A stretch of DNA of 40,033 nt from JAFAZJ01 sp050183765. GTDB lineage: Bacteria; Pseudomonadota; Alphaproteobacteria; Reyranellales; Reyranellaceae. Under the pieces are notes generated by a model. It saw only the letters and a list, made by a program, of their open reading frames with translations. It ran no database searches and had not been told where the DNA came from. Within the stretch, counting starts at the first letter, position 1. Every line of letters starts with the position of its first letter. The position numbers were made by a program, and so were the translations under genes. This document shows, one piece after another, positions 1-8,527 of the stretch. The stretch spans positions 1-40,033 of the forward strand of contig JBFXAZ010000044.1 of NCBI GenBank assembly GCA_050183765.1. Reading direction: 5' to 3'.

Positions 1-75
1 GCGGCCGGACCAGATGAACCATCACCTCGAAAGCTTCGTGCGCGACGTCGCGCCGCGTTTGAAGGCAGCGGTCCA

Positions 76-1008
76 ATGTGTGTCGCCGTCGGTCTCGGCC
101 TCGCCGAGTTTCCCTTCACCTCGGGCGCGGGCTATTGGCGCTGGGTCGACATGTGCGAGGCGGGCGGCGTCGATTCGATCTGGCAGACCGATCGGCTCGC
201 CGGCAAGGCGCCCTTCCTCGAATCGATGACGACGATGGCCGCGCTTGCGGGACGCACGCGGCGTCTGCGCTTCGGCATGAACGTGGTGTCGCTGGCCTTC
301 CGCGATCCGGTCCTGCTGGCCAAGCAATGCGCCACCATCGACGTGCTGTCGGAGGGCCGCCTGCTGCCGGCCTTCGGCATCGGCTCGCCCGTGGGACCGG
401 AATGGAAGATGCTGAACGTCGACACGAAGACGCGCGGCAGGAAGACCGACGAGTGCCTGGAGATCATCACCCGGCTGTGGCGCGAGGATTCGGTCGACTT
501 CGACGGCGCGTTCTACAAGCTCAGCGGCGCGGTGATCGCGCCCAAGCCGGTGCAGCCCGACCTGCCGATGTGGATCGGCGGCTCGACCGAGGCCGCGATC
601 CGCCGCACCGCGAAGTACGGCACCGGCTGGCAGGCCGGCGGCGACTCGCCGGCCGATGCCGGCCGCATCGTCGCGGCGATCAAGGTCGCCGCCGCCGAAG
701 CCGGCCGCAGCATCGACGAGGATCACTACGGCGCCGGCTTCGCGTTCCATTTCGGCACCGGTGACAGCCCCGTCGTCGCGCGCGCCATGGACGCCTACAC
801 CAGGCGCACCGGTCGCGACGCGCGTCAGGCCTTCGCCGTGGGCGACTCCGACACGGTGATGAATCGAATCAGCGAGTTTGTCGACAACGGCGTCGCCAAG
901 TTCATCCTGCGCCCGCTGGGTGGCGACGAGAACGCGGTGCTCGATCAAACGAAGCAGCTCATCGACAAGGTGCTTCCGCAGGTCGCATCGCGCTGGCCAA
1001 AGCGGTAG
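76..1008 (+). CDS. LLM-class flavin/F420-dependent oxidoreductase
   Basis: A 310-residue luciferase-like monooxygenase fold protein, a TIM barrel that binds F420 or FMN and moves hydride to or from an unknown substrate in the cytoplasm. Visible family signatures are an N-terminal strand GLGLAEFPF, the block DVLSEGRLLPAFGIGSP near residues 88-104, the PKPVQPDLPMWIGG loop near 155-168, and a C-terminal segment that closes the barrel. ATG 76 is preceded by GAAGG at 61-65. The frame stays open to the window edge, so a start further upstream cannot be excluded. It is the first of several LLM genes around the F420 biosynthesis genes, which makes F420 the more likely cofactor than FMN. The substrate is unknown. 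Confidence 0.85.
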   Translation: MCVAVGLGLAEFPFTSGAGYWRWVDMCEAGGVDSIWQTDRLAGKAPFLESMTTMAALAGRTRRLRFGMNVVSLAFRDPVLLAKQCATIDVLSEGRLLPAFGIGSPVGPEWKMLNVDTKTRGRKTDECLEIITRLWREDSVDFDGAFYKLSGAVIAPKPVQPDLPMWIGGSTEAAIRRTAKYGTGWQAGGDSPADAGRIVAAIKVAAAEAGRSIDEDHYGAGFAFHFGTGDSPVVARAMDAYTRRTGRDARQAFAVGDSDTVMNRISEFVDNGVAKFILRPLGGDENAVLDQTKQLIDKVLPQVASRWPKR

Positions 1009-1057
1009 CATCGGCAGGGTACGCGCAAGAGGGCACGCGTCAGCCAAGAAGCGGCCA

Positions 1058-1324
1058 ATGTATGGAAAGTTCGTTGTCCAAGTCATAGCCATTGTCGGCT
1101 GGCTGATTGCCGCCGTGTTCGCCTATGCCTTCATCACGCTGTTCGGCTACTTCGGCGTCGGATTCTATGGTCTGCTCCTGCTGTTCATCTGCATGCAGGT
1201 CGAATTGGAGCCGGATGAGGTCTCCCATCATCACCGGTTGCTCAGCATCGGCTTCTTCAAGGTTCTCGGCGTCGGGCTGACAATAATCGGCTTCGGTGGG
1301 TTCCTCCTTTTTCAACTAGACTAG
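1058..1324 (+). CDS. small integral membrane protein
   Basis: An 88-residue hydrophobic protein. Three membrane-spanning stretches are visible (about residues 5-27, 28-47 and 67-86), with a short polar loop EPDEVSHHHR between the second and third. The start is ATG 1058, with the purine-rich AAGAAG about 8 bases upstream. An in-frame extension upstream has no membrane character and overlaps the LLM gene, so I reject it. It lies between two LLM genes, 49 bases after the first and 34 bases before the second, and is probably co-transcribed. No family recognised. Confidence 0.6.
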   Translation: MYGKFVVQVIAIVGWLIAAVFAYAFITLFGYFGVGFYGLLLLFICMQVELEPDEVSHHHRLLSIGFFKVLGVGLTIIGFGGFLLFQLD

Positions 1325-1358
1325 ATGCCTCGCAGAGCTCGCGAAGAGGAAACGGGTC

Positions 1359-2213
1359 ATGAGAATCGGCGGCGCGGTATTCTTCACCGACTATTCGATG
1401 ACGCCGGCCGAGATGGGCCGGGCGCTCGAGGAGCGCGGCTTCGATTCGCTGTGGGCGCCGGAGCATTCGCACATCCCGCTGTCGCGCAAATCGCCCTTCC
1501 CCAGCGGCGGCGAGGTACCGAAGAAGTACTACGACACGCTCGACCCGTTCGTGGCGCTCACCGCCGCGGCGGCCGCGACGAGCAAGCTGCTGGTCGGTAC
1601 CGGCGTCTGCCTGGTGGCGCAGCGCGATCCGATCCAGACCGCCAAGCTCGTCGCCTCGATCGACCAGATCTCCGGCGGCCGCTTCCTGTTCGGCGTCGGC
1701 AATGGCTGGAACCAGGACGAGATGGAGAATCACGGCACGGCGTTCGAGTCACGCCACAAGCTGGCGCGCGAGCGCATCGAGGCGATGAAGGTGATCTGGA
1801 CCAAGTCCAAGGCCGAATATCACGGGCAGTTCGTGAACTTCGATCCGATGATGGCCTGGCCCAAGCCGGTGCAGAAGCCGCACCCGCCGATCCTGGTCGG
1901 CGGCGCCTTCCCCTTCTCCGCCCGCCGCGCGCTGCGCTACGGCGACGGCTGGATCCCCCATCGCGCGCGCAAGCAGTACGACGATGTCTTCGACCTCATG
2001 CCCCACTTCCGGCAGATGGCCGCCGAGGCCAACCGCGACCTCGCCTCCGTGCCGGTGACCATCTGGGGCGCCAAGCCCGATGCCGACCTGCTGAAGCGCG
2101 ACCGCGACGGCGGTGTTGCGCGCGTGATCATCACGTTCGAATCGGCGAAGCTCGACGAGGTGCTGCCCGAGATAGACAAGTGGGCCGCGATCATCCGCAA
2201 GCTCGACTGTTAG
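1359..2213 (+). CDS. LLM-class F420-dependent oxidoreductase (Rv2161c-like group)
   Basis: A 284-residue luciferase-like oxidoreductase. Family blocks in order: N-terminal MRIGGAVFFTDY, the WAPEHSHIP segment that corresponds to the usual SDH cofactor-site motif, IDQISGGRFLFGVGNGW near residues 101-117, and WPKPVQKPHPPILVGG near 167-182. Length and motif layout fit the Rv2161c-type LLM group, which is assigned to F420. The start ATG 1359 follows AGAGGAAAC. It is on the same strand as the small membrane gene and the secreted protein that follows 25 bases later. Physiological substrate unknown. Confidence 0.88.
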   Translation: MRIGGAVFFTDYSMTPAEMGRALEERGFDSLWAPEHSHIPLSRKSPFPSGGEVPKKYYDTLDPFVALTAAAAATSKLLVGTGVCLVAQRDPIQTAKLVASIDQISGGRFLFGVGNGWNQDEMENHGTAFESRHKLARERIEAMKVIWTKSKAEYHGQFVNFDPMMAWPKPVQKPHPPILVGGAFPFSARRALRYGDGWIPHRARKQYDDVFDLMPHFRQMAAEANRDLASVPVTIWGAKPDADLLKRDRDGGVARVIITFESAKLDEVLPEIDKWAAIIRKLDC

Positions 2214-2238
2214 ACCGGACAGATGGGGGGAACGAAGG

Positions 2239-2805
2239 ATGCGCCATACAGTGATTGCTGCCATCGTGGCGGCCGCCGCCTTGTTGACGACCGCCGCGCC
2301 GGCGTTGTCGGACGTGAAGTACCTGCCGGAGGCGCCCGGCTTCATCGAGATCACCGGCGCCGACTACGACCTCTGGCGGACGGGCAATCTGCGACCGGGC
2401 GCCAATCACCGGATCCACGGGGCATGCGTGCCGATCCTGCAAGGCGGCTGCCATTGCCCTGACTCCAACGCATCGGGCGACGACGCCGCCAGAAAGCGCG
2501 CCGTCTTCGTAGCGCGCCACGTCGAGCGCTGCCCCGGGCTGGTGACGCCGGCCGCCATCGGCGGGACCTGGACGGCCATGAACACGGTCTACACCATCGC
2601 CCAGAAGGGCAATACCTTCACCTGGACGAATCCGGGTCTCGGAGGCGAGAGCGCCACCGGCACGATCGACGGCGCGAACGTCAAGGCGTCCTGGAAGGGC
2701 GGCAGGTTCGGCGACGGATCGGGCGCCGGCAAGGTCGTGACCGATCCTGCCGGCCGCGCCGTCCGCATCGAGTGGAGTAACGGCGTCGTCTTCGTGAGGA
2801 AGTAG
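2239..2805 (+). CDS. secreted protein of unknown function
   Basis: A 188-residue protein with a clear Sec signal peptide: an Arg near the N-terminus, a hydrophobic stretch of Ala, Val and Leu to about residue 20, and a likely cleavage after PALS at about residue 24. The mature part has a cysteine-rich patch (CVPILQGGCHCP) and a second half with regularly spaced Trp, Thr and Gly residues that suggests a small beta domain. The family is not recognised. It ends only 5 bases from the convergent LLM gene at 2811. Confidence 0.7.
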   Translation: MRHTVIAAIVAAAALLTTAAPALSDVKYLPEAPGFIEITGADYDLWRTGNLRPGANHRIHGACVPILQGGCHCPDSNASGDDAARKRAVFVARHVERCPGLVTPAAIGGTWTAMNTVYTIAQKGNTFTWTNPGLGGESATGTIDGANVKASWKGGRFGDGSGAGKVVTDPAGRAVRIEWSNGVVFVRK

Positions 2806-2810
2806 GCCGC

Positions 2811-3764
2811 CTAGACCAGCGCCAGCACCTCGGTCCTGAGCTTCTGCATCGCGCCCAGCATCTCGTCCGCCGTGTTGCCCGGGAAGCCGAAATCGAGGCA
2901 GCCGACGCCCATGTCGCGCAGCGCGCGGATGTCGGCGGCGATGTCCGCCGGCTTGCCCGAGAACAGGCGTCGCTCGCCGTCGCCGGCCTGCGCCGGGATC
3001 GCCTCGCCGTAGCCGGTGACGCGCAGGGTGAGGCCGACGGCCTCGGGCTTGCGGCCGGCATCGGCCGTCATCTTGCGCAGGCGCGCGACCTGGGTCTCGA
3101 AGCGCTTGAGGCTGTCGAGCGGATTCTGCGGGTTGGTGCCGATCGGGTACCAGACGTCGCCCAGCTTGGCCGTGCGCCGCAGCGCCGGGCCGCTCTCGCC
3201 GCCCACCCAGATCGGCGGATGCGGCTTCTGCACCGGCTTGGGCTCGAACCGGACGTTGGAGAACGTCACGTAGTCGCCGGCGAACCTGGGATCCTCGTTC
3301 GTCCACAGCTCCTTGAACGCGGCGATGTATTCGTCGGTGACCTTGCCGCGCTGGTCGAAGTCGGGCAGCTGCAGCGCCTCGAACTCCTCCTTCATCCAGC
3401 CCGCGCCGATGCCCACGTCGAGCCGGCCGCCGCTCAGCACATCGATGGTCGACAGGATCTTGGCCGTCAGCATCGCCGGGCGATGCGGCACCACCATCAC
3501 CGACGACACCAGGCGCAGCGTCTTGGTGATGCCGGCGACGAAGGCCATCTCGGTGAGCTGCTCATGGCGGCCGCCACGCGAGCCCGACGGGAACTCGCCG
3601 GTCGAGCTGTAGGGATAGGTGGCGTGGATGTCCCGGGGGATCACCACGTGGTCGCTGAAGGTTGCGTAGTCGTAACCGAGCGCCTCCGCCCCGACCACAA
3701 TACGCGTAAGGTTATGGACGTCGTAGAGCGCCCCCGCTGTGGGTGCGTTGAAGCCGTATTGCAT
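2811..3764 (-). CDS. LLM-class F420-dependent oxidoreductase
   Basis: A 317-residue luciferase-like oxidoreductase. The start at 3764 (MQYGFNAPT) is preceded by a strong GGGAGGAG Shine-Dalgarno; a longer in-frame reading to 3935 overlaps the divergent fbiC gene and is rejected. Visible motifs are TFSDHVVIP (the SDH cofactor site), DVLSGGRLDVGIGAGW and FEPKPVQKPHPPIWVGGE. It diverges from fbiC across a 77-base gap, so the two genes may share a regulatory region. This pairing supports F420 as cofactor. Substrate unknown. Confidence 0.88.
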   Translation of the reverse strand: MQYGFNAPTAGALYDVHNLTRIVVGAEALGYDYATFSDHVVIPRDIHATYPYSSTGEFPSGSRGGRHEQLTEMAFVAGITKTLRLVSSVMVVPHRPAMLTAKILSTIDVLSGGRLDVGIGAGWMKEEFEALQLPDFDQRGKVTDEYIAAFKELWTNEDPRFAGDYVTFSNVRFEPKPVQKPHPPIWVGGESGPALRRTAKLGDVWYPIGTNPQNPLDSLKRFETQVARLRKMTADAGRKPEAVGLTLRVTGYGEAIPAQAGDGERRLFSGKPADIAADIRALRDMGVGCLDFGFPGNTADEMLGAMQKLRTEVLALV

Positions 3765-3841
3765 GGCGTGCGCTCCTCCCCGCATTGCGTCGTGCCCGGC
3801 GATACTACACGATGCGGCCAAAGGTACAGGGCGGAGCTGCA

Positions 3842-6190
3842 ATGGCGTCGCGTTTCGACAGACCGTTGGATGAATTGATGGCCGAGGCCGCGCGCATGCG
3901 CGACCAGTCGCACGGTCGGCTGATCTCCTATTCACGCAAGGTCTTCATCCCGCTGACCAAGCTCTGCCGCGACGTCTGCCACTACTGCACCTTCGCCGAG
4001 CGGCCGCATCCCACGACGCCGGCCTATCTCTCGCCGGACGAGGTGCTGGCGATCGCGCGCGCCGGCCAGGAAGCCGGCTGCACCGAGGCGCTGTTCACCC
4101 TGGGCGACAAGCCGGAGCTGCGCTACCGCGCCGCCGAGGAGGCGCTGCAGGCACTCGGCTACGCCACGACCATCGAGTACCTCACCGCGATGTGCGCGCT
4201 GGTGCTCAAGGAGACCAGCCTGCTGCCGCACGCCAATCCCGGCGTGATGACGCGCGCCGAGATCGCCGCGCTGCGCAAGGTGAGCGCCAGCCAGGGGATC
4301 ATGCTGGAGAGCACCAGCGAACGGCTGAGCGAGCGCGGCGGCCCGCATTTCGGCTCGCCCGACAAGCATCCCGCGGTGCGGCTCGAAACGATCCGTCTGG
4401 CCGGTGAGCTCAAGGTGCCGTTCACCACGGGCATCCTGATCGGTATCGGCGAGACTCGGCAGGAGCGCATCGAGTCGCTGGAGGCGATCCGCGACCTGCA
4501 CGCGCGCTATGGCCACATCCAGGAAGTCATCATCCAGAACTTCCGCGCCAAGCCCGACACCAAGCTCGCCGATTCCGAAGAGCCCGACCTGCCCGAGCTG
4601 CTGTGGACCATCGCGGTGGCGCGCCTGATCCTCGGTCCCGACGTGAACCTGCAGGCGCCGCCGAACCTCTCGCCCGGCGTCTACCAGAAGCTGGTCGGCG
4701 CGGGGCTGAACGACTGGGGCGGCGTGTCGCCGGTGACGCCCGACCACGTCAATCCCGAGGCGCCGTGGCCGGCGATCGCCGAGCTGTCGCGCCGCAGCGC
4801 CGAGGTCGGCAAGCTGCTGGTCAACCGCCTGCCGGTCTATCCCGCCTATGTGCGCGATGCCGATACGTGGCTGGCGCCGGAGATCGCCACGCGCGCGCGG
4901 CGCATGAGCGACGCCGAGGGCTTCGCGCGCGAGGACGACTGGGCGCCGGGCAACACCGAGCCGCCGCCGACGCCGCTGGCCCTGTCGCGCCAGGTCGATC
5001 CCGAGGTCGAGCGCATCGTCGAGCGCGCCACGTCGGGCGAGCGCCTGGACGAGGCGCAGATCGTGCGGCTCTTCGCCTCGCGCGACATCGACTATCGCTA
5101 CGTCAACCAGGCGGCCGACGCGCTGCGCCGCTCGGTGAGCGGCGACGTGATCCGCTACGTCGTGAACCGCAACATCAACTACACCAACATCTGCTACTTC
5201 CGCTGCAAGTTCTGCGCGTTCTCGAAGGGCCGCACGCACGAGGACCTGCGGGGTTCGCCGTACGACCTGGATCTCGAGGAAGTGCAGCGCCGTGCCCTGG
5301 AGGCGTGGGATCGCGGCGCCACCGAGGTCTGCCTGCAGGGCGGCATCCATCCCGACTACACCGGCGAGACCTACGCCGCGATCTGCCGCGCCATCAAGGC
5401 GGTCACGCCCGACATGCACATCCACGCCTTCTCGGCGCTGGAGGTGACGCAGGGCGCGGCGACCTCGAACAAGGCGATGCCCGACTTCCTCGCCGAGCTG
5501 AAGGAAGCCGGGCTGGGCACATTGCCCGGCACCGCGGCCGAGATCCTCGACGACGATATCAGGCGCATCATCTGCCCGGACAAGATCAACACGCAGCAAT
5601 GGCTCGACGTGCAGCGCGCGGCGCACAAGGCCGGGCTGCGCACGACCTCGACCATCATGTACGGCCATGTCGAATCGTCGCGCTCCTGGGCGAAGCACCT
5701 GCTGGCGCTGCGCGACCTGCAGGCCGAGACCGGCGGCTTCACCGAGTTCGTGCCCCTGCCCTTCGTGCACATGGAAGCGCCGATGTACCGGCTGGGCATG
5801 GCGCGCAAGGGACCGACCTTCCGCGAGGCGGTGATCATGCACGCCATCGCGCGGCTGTCGCTGCACCCGCTGATCCCCAATATCCAGACCTCGTGGGTGA
5901 AGATGGGCCCGGCTGGCGCCGCGACCTGCCTGCAATCGGGCGCCAACGATCTCGGCGGCACCCTGATGAACGAGAGCATCTCGCGCGCCGCCGGCACGCA
6001 GCACGGCCAGGAATTCCCGCCGCACGAGATGGAAAAGCTGATCCGCTCGATCGGCCGCGTGCCGCAGCAGCGCAGCACGGCCTACGGCACCGTCTCCGAC
6101 GAGCGCCGCGCCGCGTCCTTCAATGCCGCGGAGCTGGCCCCGGTGGTGCAGACCCCGCCGCGCAAGAAGCAGCGCGCCGGGGCGCGTTAG
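3842..6190 (+). CDS. fbiC: FO synthase, fused CofG-CofH (FbiC)
   Basis: A 782-residue two-domain radical SAM enzyme that makes FO, the deazaflavin core of F420, from tyrosine and 5-amino-6-ribitylaminouracil. The N-terminal half is CofG, with its CxxxCxxC [4Fe-4S] site at Cys42, Cys46 and Cys49 (CRDVCHYC). The C-terminal half is CofH, with the second site at Cys451, Cys455 and Cys458 (CYFRCKFC). The CofG-then-CofH fusion is the arrangement known from Actinobacteria; archaea use separate proteins. The start is ATG 3842 after GGCGGAG; an ORF extension to 3785 lacks family sequence. Reading is continuous through both domains. It is separated from cofC/D/E by the RTX gene. Confidence 0.96.
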   Translation: MASRFDRPLDELMAEAARMRDQSHGRLISYSRKVFIPLTKLCRDVCHYCTFAERPHPTTPAYLSPDEVLAIARAGQEAGCTEALFTLGDKPELRYRAAEEALQALGYATTIEYLTAMCALVLKETSLLPHANPGVMTRAEIAALRKVSASQGIMLESTSERLSERGGPHFGSPDKHPAVRLETIRLAGELKVPFTTGILIGIGETRQERIESLEAIRDLHARYGHIQEVIIQNFRAKPDTKLADSEEPDLPELLWTIAVARLILGPDVNLQAPPNLSPGVYQKLVGAGLNDWGGVSPVTPDHVNPEAPWPAIAELSRRSAEVGKLLVNRLPVYPAYVRDADTWLAPEIATRARRMSDAEGFAREDDWAPGNTEPPPTPLALSRQVDPEVERIVERATSGERLDEAQIVRLFASRDIDYRYVNQAADALRRSVSGDVIRYVVNRNINYTNICYFRCKFCAFSKGRTHEDLRGSPYDLDLEEVQRRALEAWDRGATEVCLQGGIHPDYTGETYAAICRAIKAVTPDMHIHAFSALEVTQGAATSNKAMPDFLAELKEAGLGTLPGTAAEILDDDIRRIICPDKINTQQWLDVQRAAHKAGLRTTSTIMYGHVESSRSWAKHLLALRDLQAETGGFTEFVPLPFVHMEAPMYRLGMARKGPTFREAVIMHAIARLSLHPLIPNIQTSWVKMGPAGAATCLQSGANDLGGTLMNESISRAAGTQHGQEFPPHEMEKLIRSIGRVPQQRSTAYGTVSDERRAASFNAAELAPVVQTPPRKKQRAGAR

Positions 6191-6194
6191 AATT

Positions 6195-6215
6195 CCTTCC
6201 CCCGGAGGGGGAAGG
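6195..6215. terminator. GC-rich palindrome between convergent genes
   Basis: CCTTCCCCC and GGGGGAAGG form a perfect 9-bp stem with a GGA loop, placed between the convergent ends of fbiC (6190) and the RTX gene (6223). It may act as a bidirectional terminator. It is also a lone copy of the hairpin that bounds the longer dispersed elements at 24438 and 26910, so it could equally be a repeat remnant. Confidence 0.55.
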
Positions 6216-6222
6216 TAAAGGC

Positions 6223-7578
6223 CTACCCCTCGTACCCCATGAAGAGGAACTGGCTGCCGTTCCACTGGAAGACTTCCTGCGTGTGGTTCGCCAGCGTGTT
6301 GTCGCTGTTCCACAGGATGATGCGCTGGACCTCGTCTGCATCGGCGGTGATCGAGGCGGCGCCGCTGCCCAGGATGTTCAGCGTGAAGACGTTGCCGGCG
6401 GCGTAGCTGATCGACACGCCCGAGCCGGTGCCGCCCAGCGCATCGCCGATGGCGCCGCCGTTGTTGTCGGACACGCCGGTCCCGGGAACCCACCACTGCC
6501 CGGTGTCCTCGGTGGCGAAGCCGCCGAAGGCGACGATGGTGTTGGTGCCGCCCGAATCGACGATGCGGTCGCCCGTGCCGTCGCCGCGCGCGAAATAGAA
6601 GAAGTCGTCGCCGTCGCCGCCGTACAGCGTGTCGCCGTTGCCGGCGCCGCCGTACAGGAAGTCGCCGCCGTCGCCGCCGTAGAGCGTGTCGGTGCCGTTG
6701 CCGCCCCACAGCGCGTCCACGGCGAGGCCGCCGTCGATGGTGTCGTTGCCGTCGAAACCGGAGATCGCGTCGCTGTCGTTGCCGCCGAAGGCGGTATCGG
6801 TGCCGCTGCCGCCGTAGAGGTAGTCGTTGCCGTCGCCGCCGTAGAGCAGGTTGCTGCCGCCGGCATCGTCGATCACGTCGTCGCCGGCGTCGCCCTGGAT
6901 GGTGTCGTTGCCGGTGCCGCCGTAAGCCAGGTCGTCGCCGCTGCCGCCATACATCTGGTTGTTGCCCGAGGTGTCGACCAGCGTGTCGTTGCCCTCGTCG
7001 CCCTGCACCAGGTCGTTGCCCAGGCCGCCGACCAGCGAATCGTCGCCGTTGCCGCCGTACAGGCTGTCGTTGCCGGCGCCGCCGTCGATCCAGTCGTTGT
7101 CGTCGCCGCCGTAGAGGTGCTCGCCGGGGTTATGGCCCCAGATGATGTCGTCGCCCGTGCCGCCGTCGACCCACATGCTGGCATTGGCGCCGCCATTGGC
7201 GAAATCCCACTGCCAGTAAACCTCGCCGGTGTGCTCGTAGGTCAGGTTGATCAGGTCGGCGCCGGCGCCGGCGATGATGGTCTCGATGGCGCGGGTCCGG
7301 CTGCTGTCCTGGAAGGCGTAGTACTCGCCCGAGCCGTTGAGCGCCCCGCCCGGCGTGCTGGTGGTGTAGTCGTCCCAGGCGAACAGGTCGTTGCCGCCGG
7401 TCATCACCAGCGTATCGCCCGTGCTGCTGTTGCCGTTGCCCAGCCGGCTGCGCAGCGCGGTCCACGTCTGGCCGGCGACCGAATCGCTGGTGGCGTAGCC
7501 CGACTCGTCGTAGCGGGTGACGGTGAGCGTATAGGTCGAGGTGGGGGCACTGGATGTGCCGTAAGTGAAAATTGTCAT
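6223..7578 (-). CDS. RTX-type calcium-binding repeat protein
   Basis: A 451-residue protein with about 18-20 glycine- and aspartate-rich nonapeptides of the GGxGxDxxx type between about residues 138 and 327 (for example GGTGDDIIW, GGAGNDSLY, GGNGDDSLV). In this family the repeats fold into a Ca2+-loaded beta-roll outside the cell. There is no N-terminal signal peptide, which fits type I secretion through an uncleaved C-terminal signal; the last ~70 residues (FTLNILGSGAAS onward) are the likely signal region. No enzymatic domain is visible in the first 130 residues, which may be an adhesion or matrix domain. No type I transporter is in the window. A promoter candidate lies at 7642-7670. Confidence 0.85.
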   Translation of the reverse strand: MTIFTYGTSSAPTSTYTLTVTRYDESGYATSDSVAGQTWTALRSRLGNGNSSTGDTLVMTGGNDLFAWDDYTTSTPGGALNGSGEYYAFQDSSRTRAIETIIAGAGADLINLTYEHTGEVYWQWDFANGGANASMWVDGGTGDDIIWGHNPGEHLYGGDDNDWIDGGAGNDSLYGGNGDDSLVGGLGNDLVQGDEGNDTLVDTSGNNQMYGGSGDDLAYGGTGNDTIQGDAGDDVIDDAGGSNLLYGGDGNDYLYGGSGTDTAFGGNDSDAISGFDGNDTIDGGLAVDALWGGNGTDTLYGGDGGDFLYGGAGNGDTLYGGDGDDFFYFARGDGTGDRIVDSGGTNTIVAFGGFATEDTGQWWVPGTGVSDNNGGAIGDALGGTGSGVSISYAAGNVFTLNILGSGAASITADADEVQRIILWNSDNTLANHTQEVFQWNGSQFLFMGYEG

Positions 7579-7641
7579 GAATAATCCATATGCTGGTCTG
7601 AAAATCTAAGGCTGTGCCGAATAAATTTCACAGCCACTGGT

Positions 7642-7670
7642 ACTATGGTCCCGCACACCTGTCTGGTCAA
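7642..7670 (-). promoter_or_regulatory. sigma70-like promoter for the RTX gene
   Basis: On the reverse strand, TTGACC (7670-7665) and CATAGT (7647-7642) are separated by exactly 17 bases and sit about 64 bases upstream of the RTX start in a locally AT-rich stretch. This is a pattern match only. Confidence 0.4.
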
Positions 7671-7736
7671 CATAAAATCAGATACTTAACGGAAATTCTT
7701 GAACATAATTCTCAGGATCACTGCAGGATCGCCGGC

Positions 7737-7769
7737 AAAAAAGGGCCCCGCCCGGTCAGGACGGGGCCC
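7737..7769 (-). terminator. Rho-independent terminator of the cof-side transcript
   Basis: On the reverse strand, GGGCCCCG pairs perfectly with CGGGGCCC around an 11-base spacer and is followed at once by six T residues. Position and orientation suit termination of the reverse-strand run fgd-cofE-cofD-cofC and the small genes after it. Confidence 0.7.
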
Positions 7770-7884
7770 AGGGTATGCGGGCAGCCCACCACCGCCGGTC
7801 GGGGGGACCGGCAGCTTGCGTGGACTCAGATGGGGACAATGTCCACGGGGCCGCCCGCATCTCGACAGGGTCTGGCGGAGACGC

Positions 7885-7992
7885 TCACCACACGCCCCTG
7901 GCGATGCCGATCTTCATGCCGAGGCAGGACCCGGCGAGGATCGTCCCGACGGCCGCCCCGGGCCGGCGATTCCTGGCTGTGGATTGATTCAT
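7885..7992 (-). CDS. possible 35-residue glycine-rich peptide
   Basis: A short reading frame starting at ATG 7992 with AGGA upstream. The peptide has a basic N-terminus (TARNRRPG) and a small hydrophobic stretch (AAVGTILAGSCLGMKIGIA) that could cross or sit on the membrane. It precedes the strong reverse-strand terminator at 7737, which gives some support. It may be chance. Confidence 0.25.
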   Translation of the reverse strand: MNQSTARNRRPGAAVGTILAGSCLGMKIGIARGVW

Positions 7993-8139
7993 GGTGTCGG
8001 TCCTGCGGCCCGGCGATGCCGGTCCGGCTGGCGCGAACGCGCCGCTACCGGTGGCGATGCCTTGCCGAAAATCCTCGGGAATGGTGCCGATGCGAGGCCT
8101 CACCGCCGGCGCGGACGCAGGCCGGCGGCGATCAATCCG

Positions 8140-8517
8140 TCAGGCGGCTGACGGCGGGTCGCGCGGCCGATGGGCGAGCCTGGGTGTCGCCAGGCCGCGG
8201 CGCTCGGTGTCGAAGAGGAAGAATGAGGTGCCGCCGGCCGGCCCGATAGGACCGGCACGGGCGACCGCCAGAGCGTCGCTGTCCGCGCCGCTGTCGAGCG
8301 GGGTTCGCGGCGAGCGCTGGCCGCGCAGGTCGCGTGACCTCAGCGGGCTCGGCAGGACGCTCGGATCGTCGGCGCTGTCGATGTCGAAGACGACGTCGCG
8401 CTGCCAGCCCTGGACAAGACCCGCCGCGGACGCCGGCAACGCATGCACGAGCAGGCCGACGCCGAGCCACGCCAGCGCGAGATACGACAGCAGGCGACCC
8501 CGCCGATCCTTGCCCAT
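8140..8517 (-). CDS. putative secreted protein downstream of cofC
   Basis: A 125-residue protein with start ATG 8517, 10 bases after the cofC stop. It opens with basic residues (MGKDRRGR), a hydrophobic core (LLSYLALAWLGVGLLVHAL) and a PASAA cleavage site, which together look like a Sec signal peptide. The rest (VVFDIDSADDPSVL and an Arg/Pro-rich tail) matches nothing I know. Its position suggests co-transcription with cofC. If it is not real, the stretch 7993-8527 is non-coding. Confidence 0.5.
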   Translation of the reverse strand: MGKDRRGRLLSYLALAWLGVGLLVHALPASAAGLVQGWQRDVVFDIDSADDPSVLPSPLRSRDLRGQRSPRTPLDSGADSDALAVARAGPIGPAGGTSFFLFDTERRGLATPRLAHRPRDPPSAA

Positions 8518-8527
8518 GGCGGGATTC

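Larger units (their letters stand above)
7579..7884. other. AT-richer non-coding gap
   Basis: About 300 bases without a convincing gene. The left part (7579-7735) is clearly AT-richer than the surroundings and holds the RTX promoter candidate. The right part holds the reverse-strand terminator at 7737-7769 and then sequence that reads as the 3' untranslated part of the cof-side transcript. I see nothing else in it. Confidence 0.5.

Noticed and set aside
2191..3306. 371-codon reverse frame overlapping the secreted protein and LLM gene
   Set aside because: Translation is the LLM gene in a shifted frame with Arg-Gly-rich content; the frame starting at 3764 has full LLM motifs.
3932..6709. Reverse-strand open frame of 925 codons opposite fbiC
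   Set aside because: Arg- and His-rich, low-complexity translation without domains; it is a shadow of the high-GC fbiC and RTX genes, whose own frames carry clear motifs.
6560..7140. Regular direct repeats resembling a CRISPR or minisatellite
   Set aside because: The periodicity is the coding sequence of RTX nonapeptides on the reverse strand; units are ~27 bp, degenerate and in frame, with no spacers.
4603..7584. Forward open frame of 993 codons across fbiC and the RTX gene
   Set aside because: It reads fbiC in a wrong frame and the RTX repeats in antisense, giving repetitive Val-Ala-rich sequence; no independent start or family.
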